A DNA stretch of 64,000 bases from Litomosoides sigmodontis (lineage: Eukaryota > Nematoda > Chromadorea > Rhabditida > Onchocercidae), in assembly GCA_963070105.1 (NCBI GenBank), contig OY718808.1, positions 7,169,738-7,233,737 on the forward strand, in the 5' to 3' direction. The translations under genes and the position numbers were made by a program. Each line of letters starts with the position of its first letter. The first letter of the stretch is position 1. Positions 26,939 through 39,600 of this stretch are shown here, one piece after another. Under the pieces are notes generated by a model. It was not told the origin of the DNA, searched no databases, and saw only the letters and a list, made by a program, of their open reading frames with translations.

Positions 26939-29900
26939 TCAGCTCCTCAACATGGAACATAAATTGTCTATTTTTCGACATAACGACGATCCTATCATTC
27001 GATTGTAATTTAGAACCAGAAATTCTCCCGGTTTCTCGGCGGATGCTGGTTTATTCGGTATGCATTTCCGGATGCGAATTGTTGGCGGTTCATTTAGATG
27101 AAATTGCATGAAAATTGCACTGAAATATACCCTATTTTTTTATTTCAACTAAAACAAATGAGAAGTGTCACCTTTCCCAATAAATATCCCATAAAATTGA
27201 AACTTAACAATTGCGCTTTCCAAGACAGAGTAAAAATGTACTTGACCTGCTGTTGTAGCAGGTTGCTCTTTTTTTCAAGAACGGTCTAGTGTGACGTAAT
27301 GAACGACCGCAGAGCGAGTGCTTTTTAACTCCATTCTTAGAGATTGTTTCTCCAGGTTTACAAGAACAAGTAGACTTTCTTCATCAAAAACTAATATAGA
27401 GTACAAGAACTGTTACTACGTTGTTTGAAACATGGTGTATGTCAAATCTTCTATAATGACCAAATTTAATTTAATGAAACTCATTTAAAACATACCGAGT
27501 AGCACTCTGATTGCACATATAAACGGTAGGACTCGGTTCCGCCCGATCATCCGTTGCATTAATATTTGCATGAAGCACTTGCCACTGCCATAGTTTACTG
27601 GCTATCATCGCCACCGTATTTAACATATAATTGCAGATCTGAACTTACACGTTTTTTAAAAATCATTAAAAAAGAAGTACAAATATTGAAAAAATAGCGT
27701 GGAGAATAAGCTGTAGTTTCCACTTCGTGTTAAGAAATATCATTTTACTTTAACCCGCTTTCCAGGATGAAAGATAATTCTTAAACTTTTTCCTCTGACC
27801 TAAAATGAAACCTCTCTGTCCAATATATCCAATCAAAACAGTTGAATTTTTTTTTCTTATAAATCCAATCAAAACAGTTTAAAATTTTACTTCCTTACCA
27901 GAGATCAAACCTTACCAGCATATCAATCGTATAAGTGAGCATTTCATCATCTCTTCTGCACTCGATATTTTGGCCTTCCTTTGTTGCGATATAAAAATTC
28001 TCTGCACCGATTCGTATATAAAATGTTGTCCTTAAAACAAGCTTGTACAATTGGCCACAGTCTAAAAGCAACTTGTAAGTAAGAATGAATGCAAAACTTA
28101 GTACGTGATCTGAATGATATTTAGATTTTGCAGACTTTCTAAGATGAATGTTAAGGGAACTTTCCGAACTAAATATGTACTTTCCAGCATAATCGTAATT
28201 CCTGTTGGATGCCGTAACAATAATCGACGACTGAACGGGTGTAGCACGAAGCCATTTCCACATAACCTGAAATCATGTATGGAACGATCTTCAACAAACC
28301 GTTTTTAAAATATATTCTCTTTTAGCGTGGATATACCTGAGGATCAGTAACACGAAGCAAATATCGTTTTAATGAAGTCGTAACCAGATTAGTTAGGACG
28401 AAATGAGATGCCACTAAGAGCAATCTTTCTAACAAAGTACGCTTTTGCCTTAAACGTGATTCGATCTGAAAATTAGAAAATATATTTGTCGATATTGACT
28501 CTCTCCCACCTTAAGAGGGTGGCAGTTACATGCCCGACGTATTATGCAAATCTATTGCAGCAGTAGCATTTCAAAGCAGTCAGTATGTAATACCACCTTT
28601 TTTAACTTGAAGGACTTTAACTTCCTACTCCATCATATCTCTATAATACTTAGTTGGTCGCTTACAAGTGAGAGAAAATAAAATTTTTAAATGAAATTAA
28701 AATTCAAAATAAATAAAACTGCAATTAGGATAGGTATTTTAGGAAAGAAATCAATGAATTATTAACGCCCGAACTTACAAGCTATATTCATTTATTTTCA
28801 GGTCACGAAATATTAATGAAATCATTCATACCTCCTCATCAGTCATAGCATACGGTCCTCGTAAATCAAGCGTATTCGGTAATGTCGATAATGGCATAGC
28901 TACAAACGTCTGGTGACGTATGTTTCGTGCACATAGATCACTTACAAATAACTGACGAAGGGCTCGGTTCAAATAATCATCACCTGCCGTTGGTAAAGGA
29001 CCTAAATTAATAAATTAATGAATTCATTTCGTTGCAAATTATTCGTAATATGTCACCTCTAGACTCAATAAAGAAGTGGAACTGAAAGTTATTGCTAAGT
29101 TTCAGAGTCATTTGTTTAGATATCTGAAACTCATGATTATCTTTACCATCTTCAAATGGATGAAATGCCAACTCTACTCGCAACAAAATATTATCAAATA
29201 AAGAAGCGATTAATACACCATCACGAATTACTGTTATATGATCCTTCAGAATAACTGCGTCTTTACACAACTGAAATATACTTACATAATTTACATATGA
29301 AAAAACAAAATAATCCGACTATTTAACTTATTAATACATCTATTGCATTCACTATTCTTTGTTAAAATTAGAACAGTACTTGAAGTTTTCTACACAATAA
29401 CACTATTTTTAATATTAATAAAAAAAATTTTAATATTGTGATTAACACTAGGATAATAAAGTTAAGAAATAACAAAAGACTGAAGCTACGAGCGTCTGGC
29501 TTGTTGCCATGATTCTACTTAAATTTTTTTAAAAATTTTTTTTCCAACAGACCTGCTTAAAGATATCTCTACATAACAAACTTTCTTGTGCCCATTGCAG
29601 CGCCTTCGACCAATGTACTCTAACTGCTTGCTCTCTATCAACTTTCATATAATCTAAATCATTCTCGGCAGTTGCAAACAAGGTTTTCGGATCGTCATTA
29701 TCTGAAATTGTTAATCAATTTAGGAGAGGACTCCGACAAGCAAAATATGTTTTCATAAAACCATGCCGCACTGAGTTTTGCGTGTTTCAGTTGCCGCTGT
29801 CTCAAAAAAGTTAGAGTGCACATGTCATTGAGATTCTTGTCGAATATCAATCTATACATCCTATACATCAAGTAACACCATTATTTATTTTATTATTTTA

Positions 29901-31747
29901 CTTAATATACCTACATACGTTGGTTATCGGTGACTGAACCTTTGCTTAATATATTGGATGCTTTAAATAGAAATTTTAATATTGTGATTACATCTTGAAG
30001 TTAATCGCTAAGGTATGCAAATAAAGGTTAGTGAAAATAAAAATTGAAACTATGAAGACTACTAAAACTCCAATGAAACTTCCAAAATTAATTCCATTGC
30101 CATCATCATAAAAGGGTACAAACTAACCAATTTCAATTGAAACCGCAATGGTCGAGCGGCGCATCAAATCACATGGTACTTGAACTTGAAGACATGAATC
30201 GGATCGTGCTGAAGGACCTGCATCATCTCCGACAGATGATTTGATACGTTGAGTGATATCAAATAATTCTTTCGGATTATATTTCGACCCAACTACAAAA
30301 TTAATCTAGAAAGATGGCGCATGTGTCATTGCAGAAAAGTGATTTCTAAAAAAAGGGTTAGAAAAACAAGAACTTTTGCTGCTCTTTTCTGGCATCAGAG
30401 AGAGAGAGAGCAGGCAATTAAAAATGGAAATTTATAAGTTGACTTTGAAAATTTTTTATAAGTTGAAATTTAATTTTTATTACTAACACATTTTATAACC
30501 GAGATCGCCATAAGTAATATTTCCTGTTTTCCTCACTCTCCATAATTCTCTCATTTTTTCCAGTTCACGAAAAAACATTGCTTTATCAGGATCGGTTTCG
30601 GTAAGAAGTTTTGAGCGAAATTTTTGAGCTTGCTCTAAAACACCAATTGCTTCACCAAGAGCTTTACGCCGCGTAACCCACTGGAACTGTTTGGACTGCT
30701 GTATCACATCTTGCATATTGTGCTGCACTTCGAATGCATCTGCTACTGTCAATGCTTCCATATATGGTGTTTTTAACACCGAAATTGTGTCTACCAGGAC
30801 ATTTACTTGTTGCAGTGCTTCGCTACAAAAACACAATAATTACAAAAACAGAAACGATAAAAAGAGCCACCGTAAAAACACAGTAACTTCATAAATTCAT
30901 TAATAAAATGCAGTAAAAGTGTAAGCATTGCTCTATCTTTCATCTTGTTTCAGCAAAATCAACGCATGAAAACACTAAACTAATTCTTTACGACGAATAC
31001 AGTGTGATGCTAACATAAGGAAAAACACTACTAAATAAATGGTCGAAATCAATGATCAATTAAAATCTGCTTTTTTAAAATACATGAGTTTCTATATAAC
31101 TTTCTCGATCAATATCAAGTCAAATGATGTACTTTTTTTTGACAATTACTAGGAATCATTACTTACTGTAAGTATTTTGCAACAGTATGCCATGGCCCAG
31201 CTTCTGGGGTTTTACGATCTTCCATTCCAATGACCACTTCTTCTGGTTCCTTCTCTTCCAACTCTTCTCCATCATCACGTGGTAACGCATCTGGATTATC
31301 GTACGTGGCTTCTGCACCGATTATTTTTCGCCAATCCACTTTACGCGCTAGTTTTGCTACATGATCAGAATAGTCTAGTGGTCTGAAAGCAGATATTTCA
31401 AGTGTGAAACAAATTAACTTATATCTAGTACCCACATGAAATCAAATCAAAATTTTGTCGATCAATATCAAGTTCTTCAGTGATAAACTGAATTTTAGAG
31501 TGGAAGAGTTTATGAAAGCTCGAAATCTATTAAAAGTTCGTCTTTTAAATTCTTTTTGCTTCACTCGTAACATCGAATACACTTGGGAAAAAAGTTTCAA
31601 TTTTTCAATGCATGATGAATACCGCATATATTTTTCAACTCCATCAAAGCCGATTTCCTGAATGCCCCACTCGGAACCGGCTTCTATAGCGATATTAACA
31701 CCCGTTGGTTGGGTTGTTGATGGTGCTTGTTGACCAGCACCAAACAT
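26939..31747 (-). CDS. mdt-17: Mediator complex subunit 17
   Basis: Exons (descending): 31747-31623, 31382-31167, 30822-30488, 30292-30128, 29701-29553, 29270-29147, 29001-28832, 28465-28337, 28266-27899, 27119-26939. All phases close, giving 653 aa, nearly the length of human MED17 (651 aa). Diagnostic stretches: NIAIEAGSEWGIQEIGFDG...YMRPLDYSDHVAKLARKVDW at the N-terminus, LWRVRKTGNITYGDLGYK in the middle (MED17 has LRQRWRLRKVGDKILGDLSY-like sequence), and SLLCRDIFKQLCKDA (human LCKEIFAQL-like). MED17 is a scaffold of the Mediator head module, bridging activators and RNA polymerase II in the nucleus. A good splice acceptor lies ten bases before the ATG, fitting spliced-leader addition. Exon 28266-27899 could stop at 27895 if its donor is unused; the CTCTG|gtaagg donor joins in phase to the final exon and restores family length, so I prefer the longer model. 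Confidence 0.88.
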
Positions 31748-31759
31748 TTACAACCACTG
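31748..31759 (-). promoter_or_regulatory. Probable spliced-leader acceptor of MED17
   Basis: On the minus strand, aaatttcag is followed by TGGTTGTAA and then the ATG at 31747. A 3' splice site with no cis donor evident upstream, only about ten bases before the start codon, is the usual nematode SL1 arrangement. Confidence 0.6.
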
Positions 31760-33611
31760 AAATTTTACAAGCACTGTTTAATAGTTCCTCTTTTACTTTT
31801 CATATATTTATATCCGCGCATTTATTGCGTTACAACGACATTTACTTTTAGCAGAAGGAGGTGACGTATACAAACATCGTGATGATCCATCAGTACGTGA
31901 TATCTTACTGAGGGATTAGACAGATTCATGTTTACTTTGTTAAAAAGTACAAAACATACATACACAAATATGTTGTTAATATTGCTATCGTTAAGTTACA
32001 TATGTTATAAAATGTAAAATTAATACGCAATGGGTCGAAAAGTTATTCATTAAATAAGCTATCCTTATTCGGTTGACATCTTTACAAGTATTTTTACTTG
32101 TATTAAAATTGAATGTAAAAGGTACTGTAAGAAGTAAATCCGATCTTTTTCATCGACTTCTTATTACCAAATAGATATAAAAACAAAGCGAAAATTATTT
32201 CCTAAAAGTGTGAACCAAAACTTAAGTCGATATTGAATACGAAAAACGTGATATCAGACATGAAAACCGCTGTTCGTTTTTTCGTCCGATTAACCAAAAA
32301 GTTCAGCTTTTCCAGCTACCTTATGTAACATCACTTTTAATCTACTTGCTGCGAACAAAGTGGTTGACGTATAATGGTGCCACTTAGGCTCGATAAAAAC
32401 GGCTTGTGCTAAAGTTCACGAAAACAGTGTTACATATGAGCTGAGAAAAGTTCGAGTGACTTAACCTTGAAATTCATACTTGCATCATTTACCTTACCGC
32501 TTGTTAGCAAATGACTGCTTGAGCAAAAATGAAAAGGGAATTGCAATAATCTTAGGTGAAACTAACATCCACCTCTGACTGTTTAACACTCCTCAACCTG
32601 CATACGTTAAAAGTCCACTGGTACTACGCTACCACACAATGTTGCAATACAAACGTCACTTTCGAAATTTCCTGGAAAGCTCTCTTGAACCATCCGAGAA
32701 CTCTAAGATACTGTGCACTATACACTCTTCTTTCTTCCTCACCCTAACGTATCTTTCGTCCCATATTTCTCACACTTCTCTAACACTCGTTTTCTCTAAT
32801 TGCTAACCTTATACCACTGCTCTCTTTTGCACCAATTTCTGTCTGTCCCTATGCCAACCGGGAAATGTGAGCGCTTTGAAACATTTCGCTTTTATTTGTT
32901 ATTGTTGTTCCGTAGGTGTTGATGGTGCATATGCTTTGGGAAGAGATACATTGACATTGTCTTTGACCATTCGAAAGCGATCACTACTGTTGCATTCCAT
33001 CCTTTCTTCCACCACACACACCCACACACGCACGTATGCATATCATATTGCATTTGCACGTTTTCATTCGCGCACATCGGTGGTGCACATTAGACGTAAC
33101 GGCGATTGTTAATGACTGATATATGTGATGTATGTCAGTTAACTTGTGTTGTTTATTTCAATATGTGACCTTTGTTAAGAGAATAGACGTGTTTTTTTAA
33201 TGGAAACTAAAATGATAAGGACATTTGAGTTATATGCTATTGACGTTGTACCTTTTCACCAATGTTCGTATTGTCTCGGACCAGCTAATGTGGGATTGCA
33301 CGTAAAGTGCATCTTTTCACATGTTTGTTACATTCATTTGGTCTCAAAAGAACGACCAAATTTCACATGTAATGACTTAAATACGCTTAAATCGCATAGA
33401 GCCTATAAAAGTAGCACTTTTAAGGTTTCTGCTACTCCCAAAGTTCTTCAGTTTCAAACCAAAGCGTCAGATGAAAACTGGTGAACTTAAGATTGGGATG
33501 AGTCAAGTTAAGAATGGATTTATTTTAGGCGACTCGTGAGAAGTATTGCTTTCTTTTCTGATTTACAATAGAAAAAAGATCAGCGATTTCTACTACATCT
33601 CATATTCAACA
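31760..33611. other. Divergent intergenic region between MED17 and the Vasa-like gene
   Basis: Presumably holds both promoters. I see no exon with splice support. It contains one 94-codon open frame at 33200-33484 (see findings) and several CT/CA-rich short tracts around 32700-33040. Confidence 0.55.
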
Positions 33612-36600
33612 ATGAATGGTGGATTTGGGAGAGGGTATGTTTTTGAGTTTCATATTTGGTTGAATTTCAGATATGGGTGAGTGTGTTTAACATTTCATCG
33701 GAAAAAGTTCATCAAATTCTTTTGAAATTTGTAAAATAGCCGGTATGTAGCAGTTGTCCATTGTAACGTATAGAAAAGCTATGCTAAAACACTATTTCTT
33801 TACATGATAAGTGTCATCCAAAAACTAATGACTTGATTAAGCGTCCAATAAATGTCTGCTTAATCATCCCGCACTATCGTTCTCAATATTTTTCAACGCA
33901 TTATCAATGGTTGAATAAATAAGCATTAAGATGTACATACGTGTGCCGTGATTGTTTTAGGTTCTTCTTTCGTCAGGTGTAAAACATTGTGCTCCGATTT
34001 TCTTTTTTGATTGCTTTTGTTGTACTGAATTATAATGTAATGTATTATTTTGTATAAAATAGTGAAATTCACTGATCTTTCTCGTATGAATCATCTTGAA
34101 ATTTCAGGAAAATCATTGAACAGAAAACTGACAGTTCATACTTTCCAAGATCAAATTTTGCTCAGGTGTTATATCAATTTTAATGTTTAAAAAATTTGCA
34201 CAATGAGCTGTAGTTATAATTTTACAACATTTAATAAAGTGTGGAAGTATGTGCAGCCCTATATTACCTTATCTGGTCACTACGCGCAATAAAATGAGAT
34301 TGGTGCGGTACGTAAGCTTTGGTGTTGTTCAGTTACTAATGAGCACTTAGTTTTGATTTATTTTATAGCACGAAATGGTTTGTGAGTGGTTTGTGGTTTG
34401 TTTTATAGCACGAAATGGTTTATTTTATAGCACGAAATGTTTTTTTCGAAAATTATTTTTATGAGAAACAGTAGAAGTTATTATCGAAGAGCTGTTAAAA
34501 GAGTAAATTGTGGTTGAAAATTTTAACGACTTTTGTGGATTGTTTGCAGGTTGATGATAGGATTGAAGAAAATCGTTATATGAATAATGGTAAGCGAGAT
34601 GCTTTTGCGGTTGGTCGGAATAGTTTTTCGAGTAAGTGAAAGAGAATCTTTAGCATGCTTTAAGCAGGTAAGCAATAGATTACTTAACATGATTAGCGAG
34701 GAATTTCAAAGGGAGCATTAAATTTCGGTGTTGTCTTCGTAACATAACTAACTTGGAGTGTCATAGTGCTACTGGCTGCAATAAGCGTATGTCTCTATAA
34801 TTCGTGGTGTAAACTTGCGATTTAGTAAGCTTCTTTAATGCCTTTTTTTGTAATTGAATTAAATAATGATTACCCATTATTTCATGATTATCTGCATATC
34901 CTGGTCGATCATATATATCAGAATTTTTTGTTGAAATTATGATATATAGCTAAACAGTATTTTAGGAGGAAATTCCCCTCAGTATAATCGTAGTGATCGA
35001 GGTAACAGCATGAAACGTTTTACAAATTATAATCAAGGTAATAAAAACTAAATATTTATTGCCTTTTATCTGTTATTCGCCTTTTTCTTTTTCAGTTATT
35101 TTGACTTTTTGTCCCACATTTTGTATAGCATGAAATTCCGTATTGCATTTAAGATTAAATTGTAATGGTTTTTGAAAGCCTGATGTTATGAATGACGGGC
35201 GGTTAAGCATATTTTAAATTCTTTTCAGATTCAGGTTTCTCTAGTGCATTTACTGATGAAAGTAATGTTACTGGCCGTGGCAGTCGAGTTTTCGCGAGAG
35301 GACGTGTTGGTGGTTTTTCTGATGATTGCAAGTATGGTAATAACGCATGGGATCGCGCAAGCGAGTTTTCCTCCGAAATCTCAGCCGAACGCCATGGTGG
35401 ATTTTGTTCGGGATATAGCGAGAGAGACGACGATTTCTTAGTAGATAATGATAGAAGAAAATCTTCAAAAAGTGGTGGTCGTGGTGCTGGTTTTGGTGCT
35501 AACAGTAATTTGGATGACGGCAATGATTTTGGTGCAAGCGACCATACTGGTGGTTTTTATGGTGGTCGTGGCAGTGGATTTGGTGGCTTCAGTTGTGATA
35601 GTTCTGAACGTCTTTCGAATCGTAAACATGGGTTCAGGAGAGGTCGTGCATTTTCCAATAGTTATGTTGACGAATTCCGGAATTTTGATGGTGACAGAAA
35701 TGAATGCTCTGATAAATTTGATAGCAGATACAACGAATTTTCAAGTGGACGAGGTGGTCGCAGCACTCGTGGCTTTGGCAGCAACCGCAATAATTTAAAA
35801 ATGTTTGATGTTAAGGGTGATACCGACGAAGCTTCTTTCGACGATCAAAATGATTTCAATACGGACTGGAATAGACAAAGTATTGCTTAAATATCATTAA
35901 AATACTACTATGAAATTATCTACTATGTAATTTTAAATTGCTTCGCATTTCACGGACTTTAGCTGTGCAAAAAGGACCGTTTTTTATTTTATTTTATTTT
36001 TTTTAAAGTGACCTTCTTAAAGATGTTTTGGAGCTGCATATCCTGGATTTTCAGGTATTAATAAATTCATGTAGAAAAACGAAAAAAAGTTTCAGGAAGA
36101 ATGGGATTTAGTCGTTCTAATTTCAGCAGCGATTGGGATGATAGACGAAGTAATGATTTAAGGATGTGTGGTATAATTTGCCTTATAGTTCTCTATTGAT
36201 TTGATTACTTATTTAAAATAATTTGGTTCCAGAATATAATCCAGTCATAGAGAAATTCGGCTGACTTATCAAGTTAAAGTGTTAGTATGGCGGATATTTT
36301 GGTGTATTATCAAGTGCAATTTTAAGTTGTCACAAATTTTAACACGGATTTTTCGAGTTTTGAATGCAGCATTCTTGACCAATATTTCAAATTTTTTTAA
36401 ACTACTGGCAATTTGTCTCTGCATTAGTTTTATGTGTTTGCGTATATCTTTATGTTTTATAGGGAATCGTGACTTATGTGATTCGAATGTAAGTTATTCG
36501 AGAATCTTCATTTTGCATGTTGTATTTTAGCACACCTGTAATATTTTTGTCTAAAAAAGTAGTTAACTATCAAATAGCTGACATCTGCGGACTACTTAGG

Positions 36601-39600
36601 TGCAAGGAGGAAATAATGGAAAAAATGAACTTCCAAGGAAGAGAAAAGGGGACAGCAATTCAAGTAGGGAGAATGGAATTTTGTTTTACATGTTGTTTCA
36701 TGTACGAAATTAAGAGAAAAAAAAACGAAATTTACAAGTTATTGGTGCTTTTTAATTCATTTTTATTATTAATTTCTTTGTTTCAACAAACATCTGTTTC
36801 TAGAATGATGGAAGAATTAGTTTTGGTGAACGTGCATTCGAAACCGGAGGTATGTTATTGGGTGAAAAAACGAAGGTTTCAGTTAGCTAGCTAAGTATAA
36901 TTAGATACATTTGTATGCCATGTTCACAAATAAAATTCAATTCGTAAGTACTTCACAGCTTTTGCTTCAGTTCGGTCTGTTGGTTTTTCGTCACATATTC
37001 CAGAAGATCGTTCTATCGAAGAAATGTATAAAGAGGATGCGGAGAATGCAAAATATGAGGTCATTGTTTGTTTTACTTTTTTAGTTATGAAGAGTGGAAC
37101 CGATCTTTAGAAAGGAATGAAGTTAAACCTCAGGTTTCAATGCTTCTTTTGCTGATACTTATGGATTCCTAAACGAGATGGGTTTATTTAGCATAAACTA
37201 CACTCTTGCATCTTACAGCTTTCATTGCAGATAAGTGATTTGGATCAAGAAGTTACGGTAACGGGAGTTCCGCCATTGCAAAAATCACTGAGATTAGAGT
37301 ATGTTTCTATGGAATTCATCATCAAATTAATATACTTTGGAACGCCAACTAATGGTGGTGCAAGAGTTAGATTTAATATAAAACTCGTGATTTAATTCTT
37401 CATTGAAGTCAAATAATAACTGTTATGAAGCAAACTTTACTTTCAATTTTAGCGATTGGAAAAATGCAGGTTTTGGAGATTTATTATTGCGCAATATTAC
37501 GGAAAAATCGTTATACTTAAAACCACGGAATATTCAAGCTGCTGTTATTCCACTTGTACAAAATGGTTTGTGCTATGAACTTGAAATGAGTGGAGAAGCT
37601 TTTCTTGTTTTGAATCGGATCACGAATCACTTCATTTCATTTGCATGCGTATATACATGTGCAGGTGTAGAAAAAATATATATGCAATATATTCTGACAG
37701 TGAAAATATATTTGGTATGTTCATTCAGTTGTCAATGAACAAGATATGTTTTTTTAAGGCTTCGATATGGTTGGGCATGCTGAAACAGGTAGTGGCAAAA
37801 CGGCCGCATTCATTTTACCAATTATCAATTACATCATGAATAATGGTGAACCGATTAATTCAAGATGCGCTCCACTTGCTTTGATACTGGCACCAACACG
37901 TGAATTGGTCGGACAACTATACAATCAAGCTAGAAAATTCGCTGATGGTATAGTTCTTTTCATAACTTACATAGTCGATGACGTGCAATAACCCAGCCTT
38001 AGAAACAGCAGTATGATTGTGGTTGTGGAAATTTTTTAATTTTCAGGGGCCATTCCACTCTTGAATTGTACCTAAAATTTGTCGTTAGGCAAATGTTATG
38101 TCTAAGAAATCATTGACTAACCTCCCGTTGGGACAACACCTTGAAATGTTTGTCTGCCTTCTTAAATTATTTTTCCTATGTATTGTTAAGACACTTTCTG
38201 GAAGTACTTTTAGTTATAAATGATGTACCTATTTTAACATTAACTGATTCAAATTCAGCTGCTGTTCGTGTGTAGTCTTTGTCCACTTTCACTATTCCAA
38301 ATCTTATTTGAATATTTCACATAATCGTTGCAATCCCTCTGCACGTGGGTCCGAATACAAGAAAAATTTGCTTCTATGGTGTAACTTTTAGGGACTGGTG
38401 TAACAGTGGCAAAAGCATATGGGCAATACAAATTGATGGAAAACCTAATGGAACTGGAAAGAGGCTGTAATTTGTTATTTGCGACTATGGGGAGATTGAT
38501 AGATTTCGTGGAGCGTATGAAGGTACCGTTTTGAACCAAATTGTATTTGTAAAATCGATATTGGAAATTTTCGCCACATAAATATTTTTTCTGCAAATAA
38601 AACGCTGTCGAAATGGGAAAATTAAAAATGTTATGCATAATAGTACTACAAGCACATAAATTATTACGATGCCATTTGACAAGGTTTTGTGTATTGCAGT
38701 GTTGTCAGATTTCATAGTCACAACTAGAAAGTTTTTTATTCGGGCATATTTTGAATGTTATATTTTCAATATTTCAGTGCAAATTTAAATAATTTTGTTA
38801 ACAGATATGAGAGTATTTTGTTAAATTTCATACGAATAGCTTTTCTACGAAAAAAACTTCAGTTCACATATTCATAAAAAAAATTTAGGTGAAGTTGCAC
38901 AATATTCGTTTTTTTGTGCTAGATGAAGCCGATCGTATGCTTGGTCAAGGTACTTTCCAAACGGATATTATGAGCCTTATTCACAGACCCGATTTTCCAT
39001 CGGTAATTTTGTGCAGATAGCATTTTGTTTGACTAAAGTTTCTCACAAATAAATAAAAATGAATTGAAAATCATAGGAGTATAGTTTGAAAAGGTAAGTC
39101 TCGTAAATATAGTGTTGCTTGTGAGCTAGTTATTTGAGTACATAGCAGTTTGTGAATTTCCTAAATAGTTCTGAATGAAATTTTCACGGCTTTAGAACTT
39201 TTAAAATGACATTTTATAGGTGAAAAATCGGCAAACTTTACTGTTTAGCGCCACGTTTACACGAGATGTACAAGAGTTAGCGGCGCAAGTTTTAAAAAAA
39301 GATCATGCATTTGTGTCGAATGGCAAAATTGTTGCGGCCAATCCTCTTGTTGAACAGAATTTTATTGAGGTTAGCTAATTCAGATGCGACTGAAATGAGA
39401 TGAGGAAAATTTCATTATGTTTTGTTACCATGTTGGTTGTTCAAAACAAAGCTATTTAGAGCAATTTTATTTCTTTTTATTCATCCTTAAGAGACTTAAT
39501 AAAGTTTTATAAACAGCCTTATAATTTTTATTGTTTCAGGTTACACCAGAAAATAAATTTGACAAACTGATACAGTTATTAGAAGAAGATAGAGCGAGTA

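Noticed and set aside
36233..36270. Candidate helicase exon after ggttccag
   Set aside because: Needs a poor donor to avoid a stop. The 26-nt exon 36463-36488 has better sites and the right phase.
36610..36690. Open GGNNGKN-like stretch in the helicase intron, suggestive of an RGG exon
   Set aside because: No donor of the phase needed to continue into exon 36804. Kept out of the model, although a rare isoform is possible.
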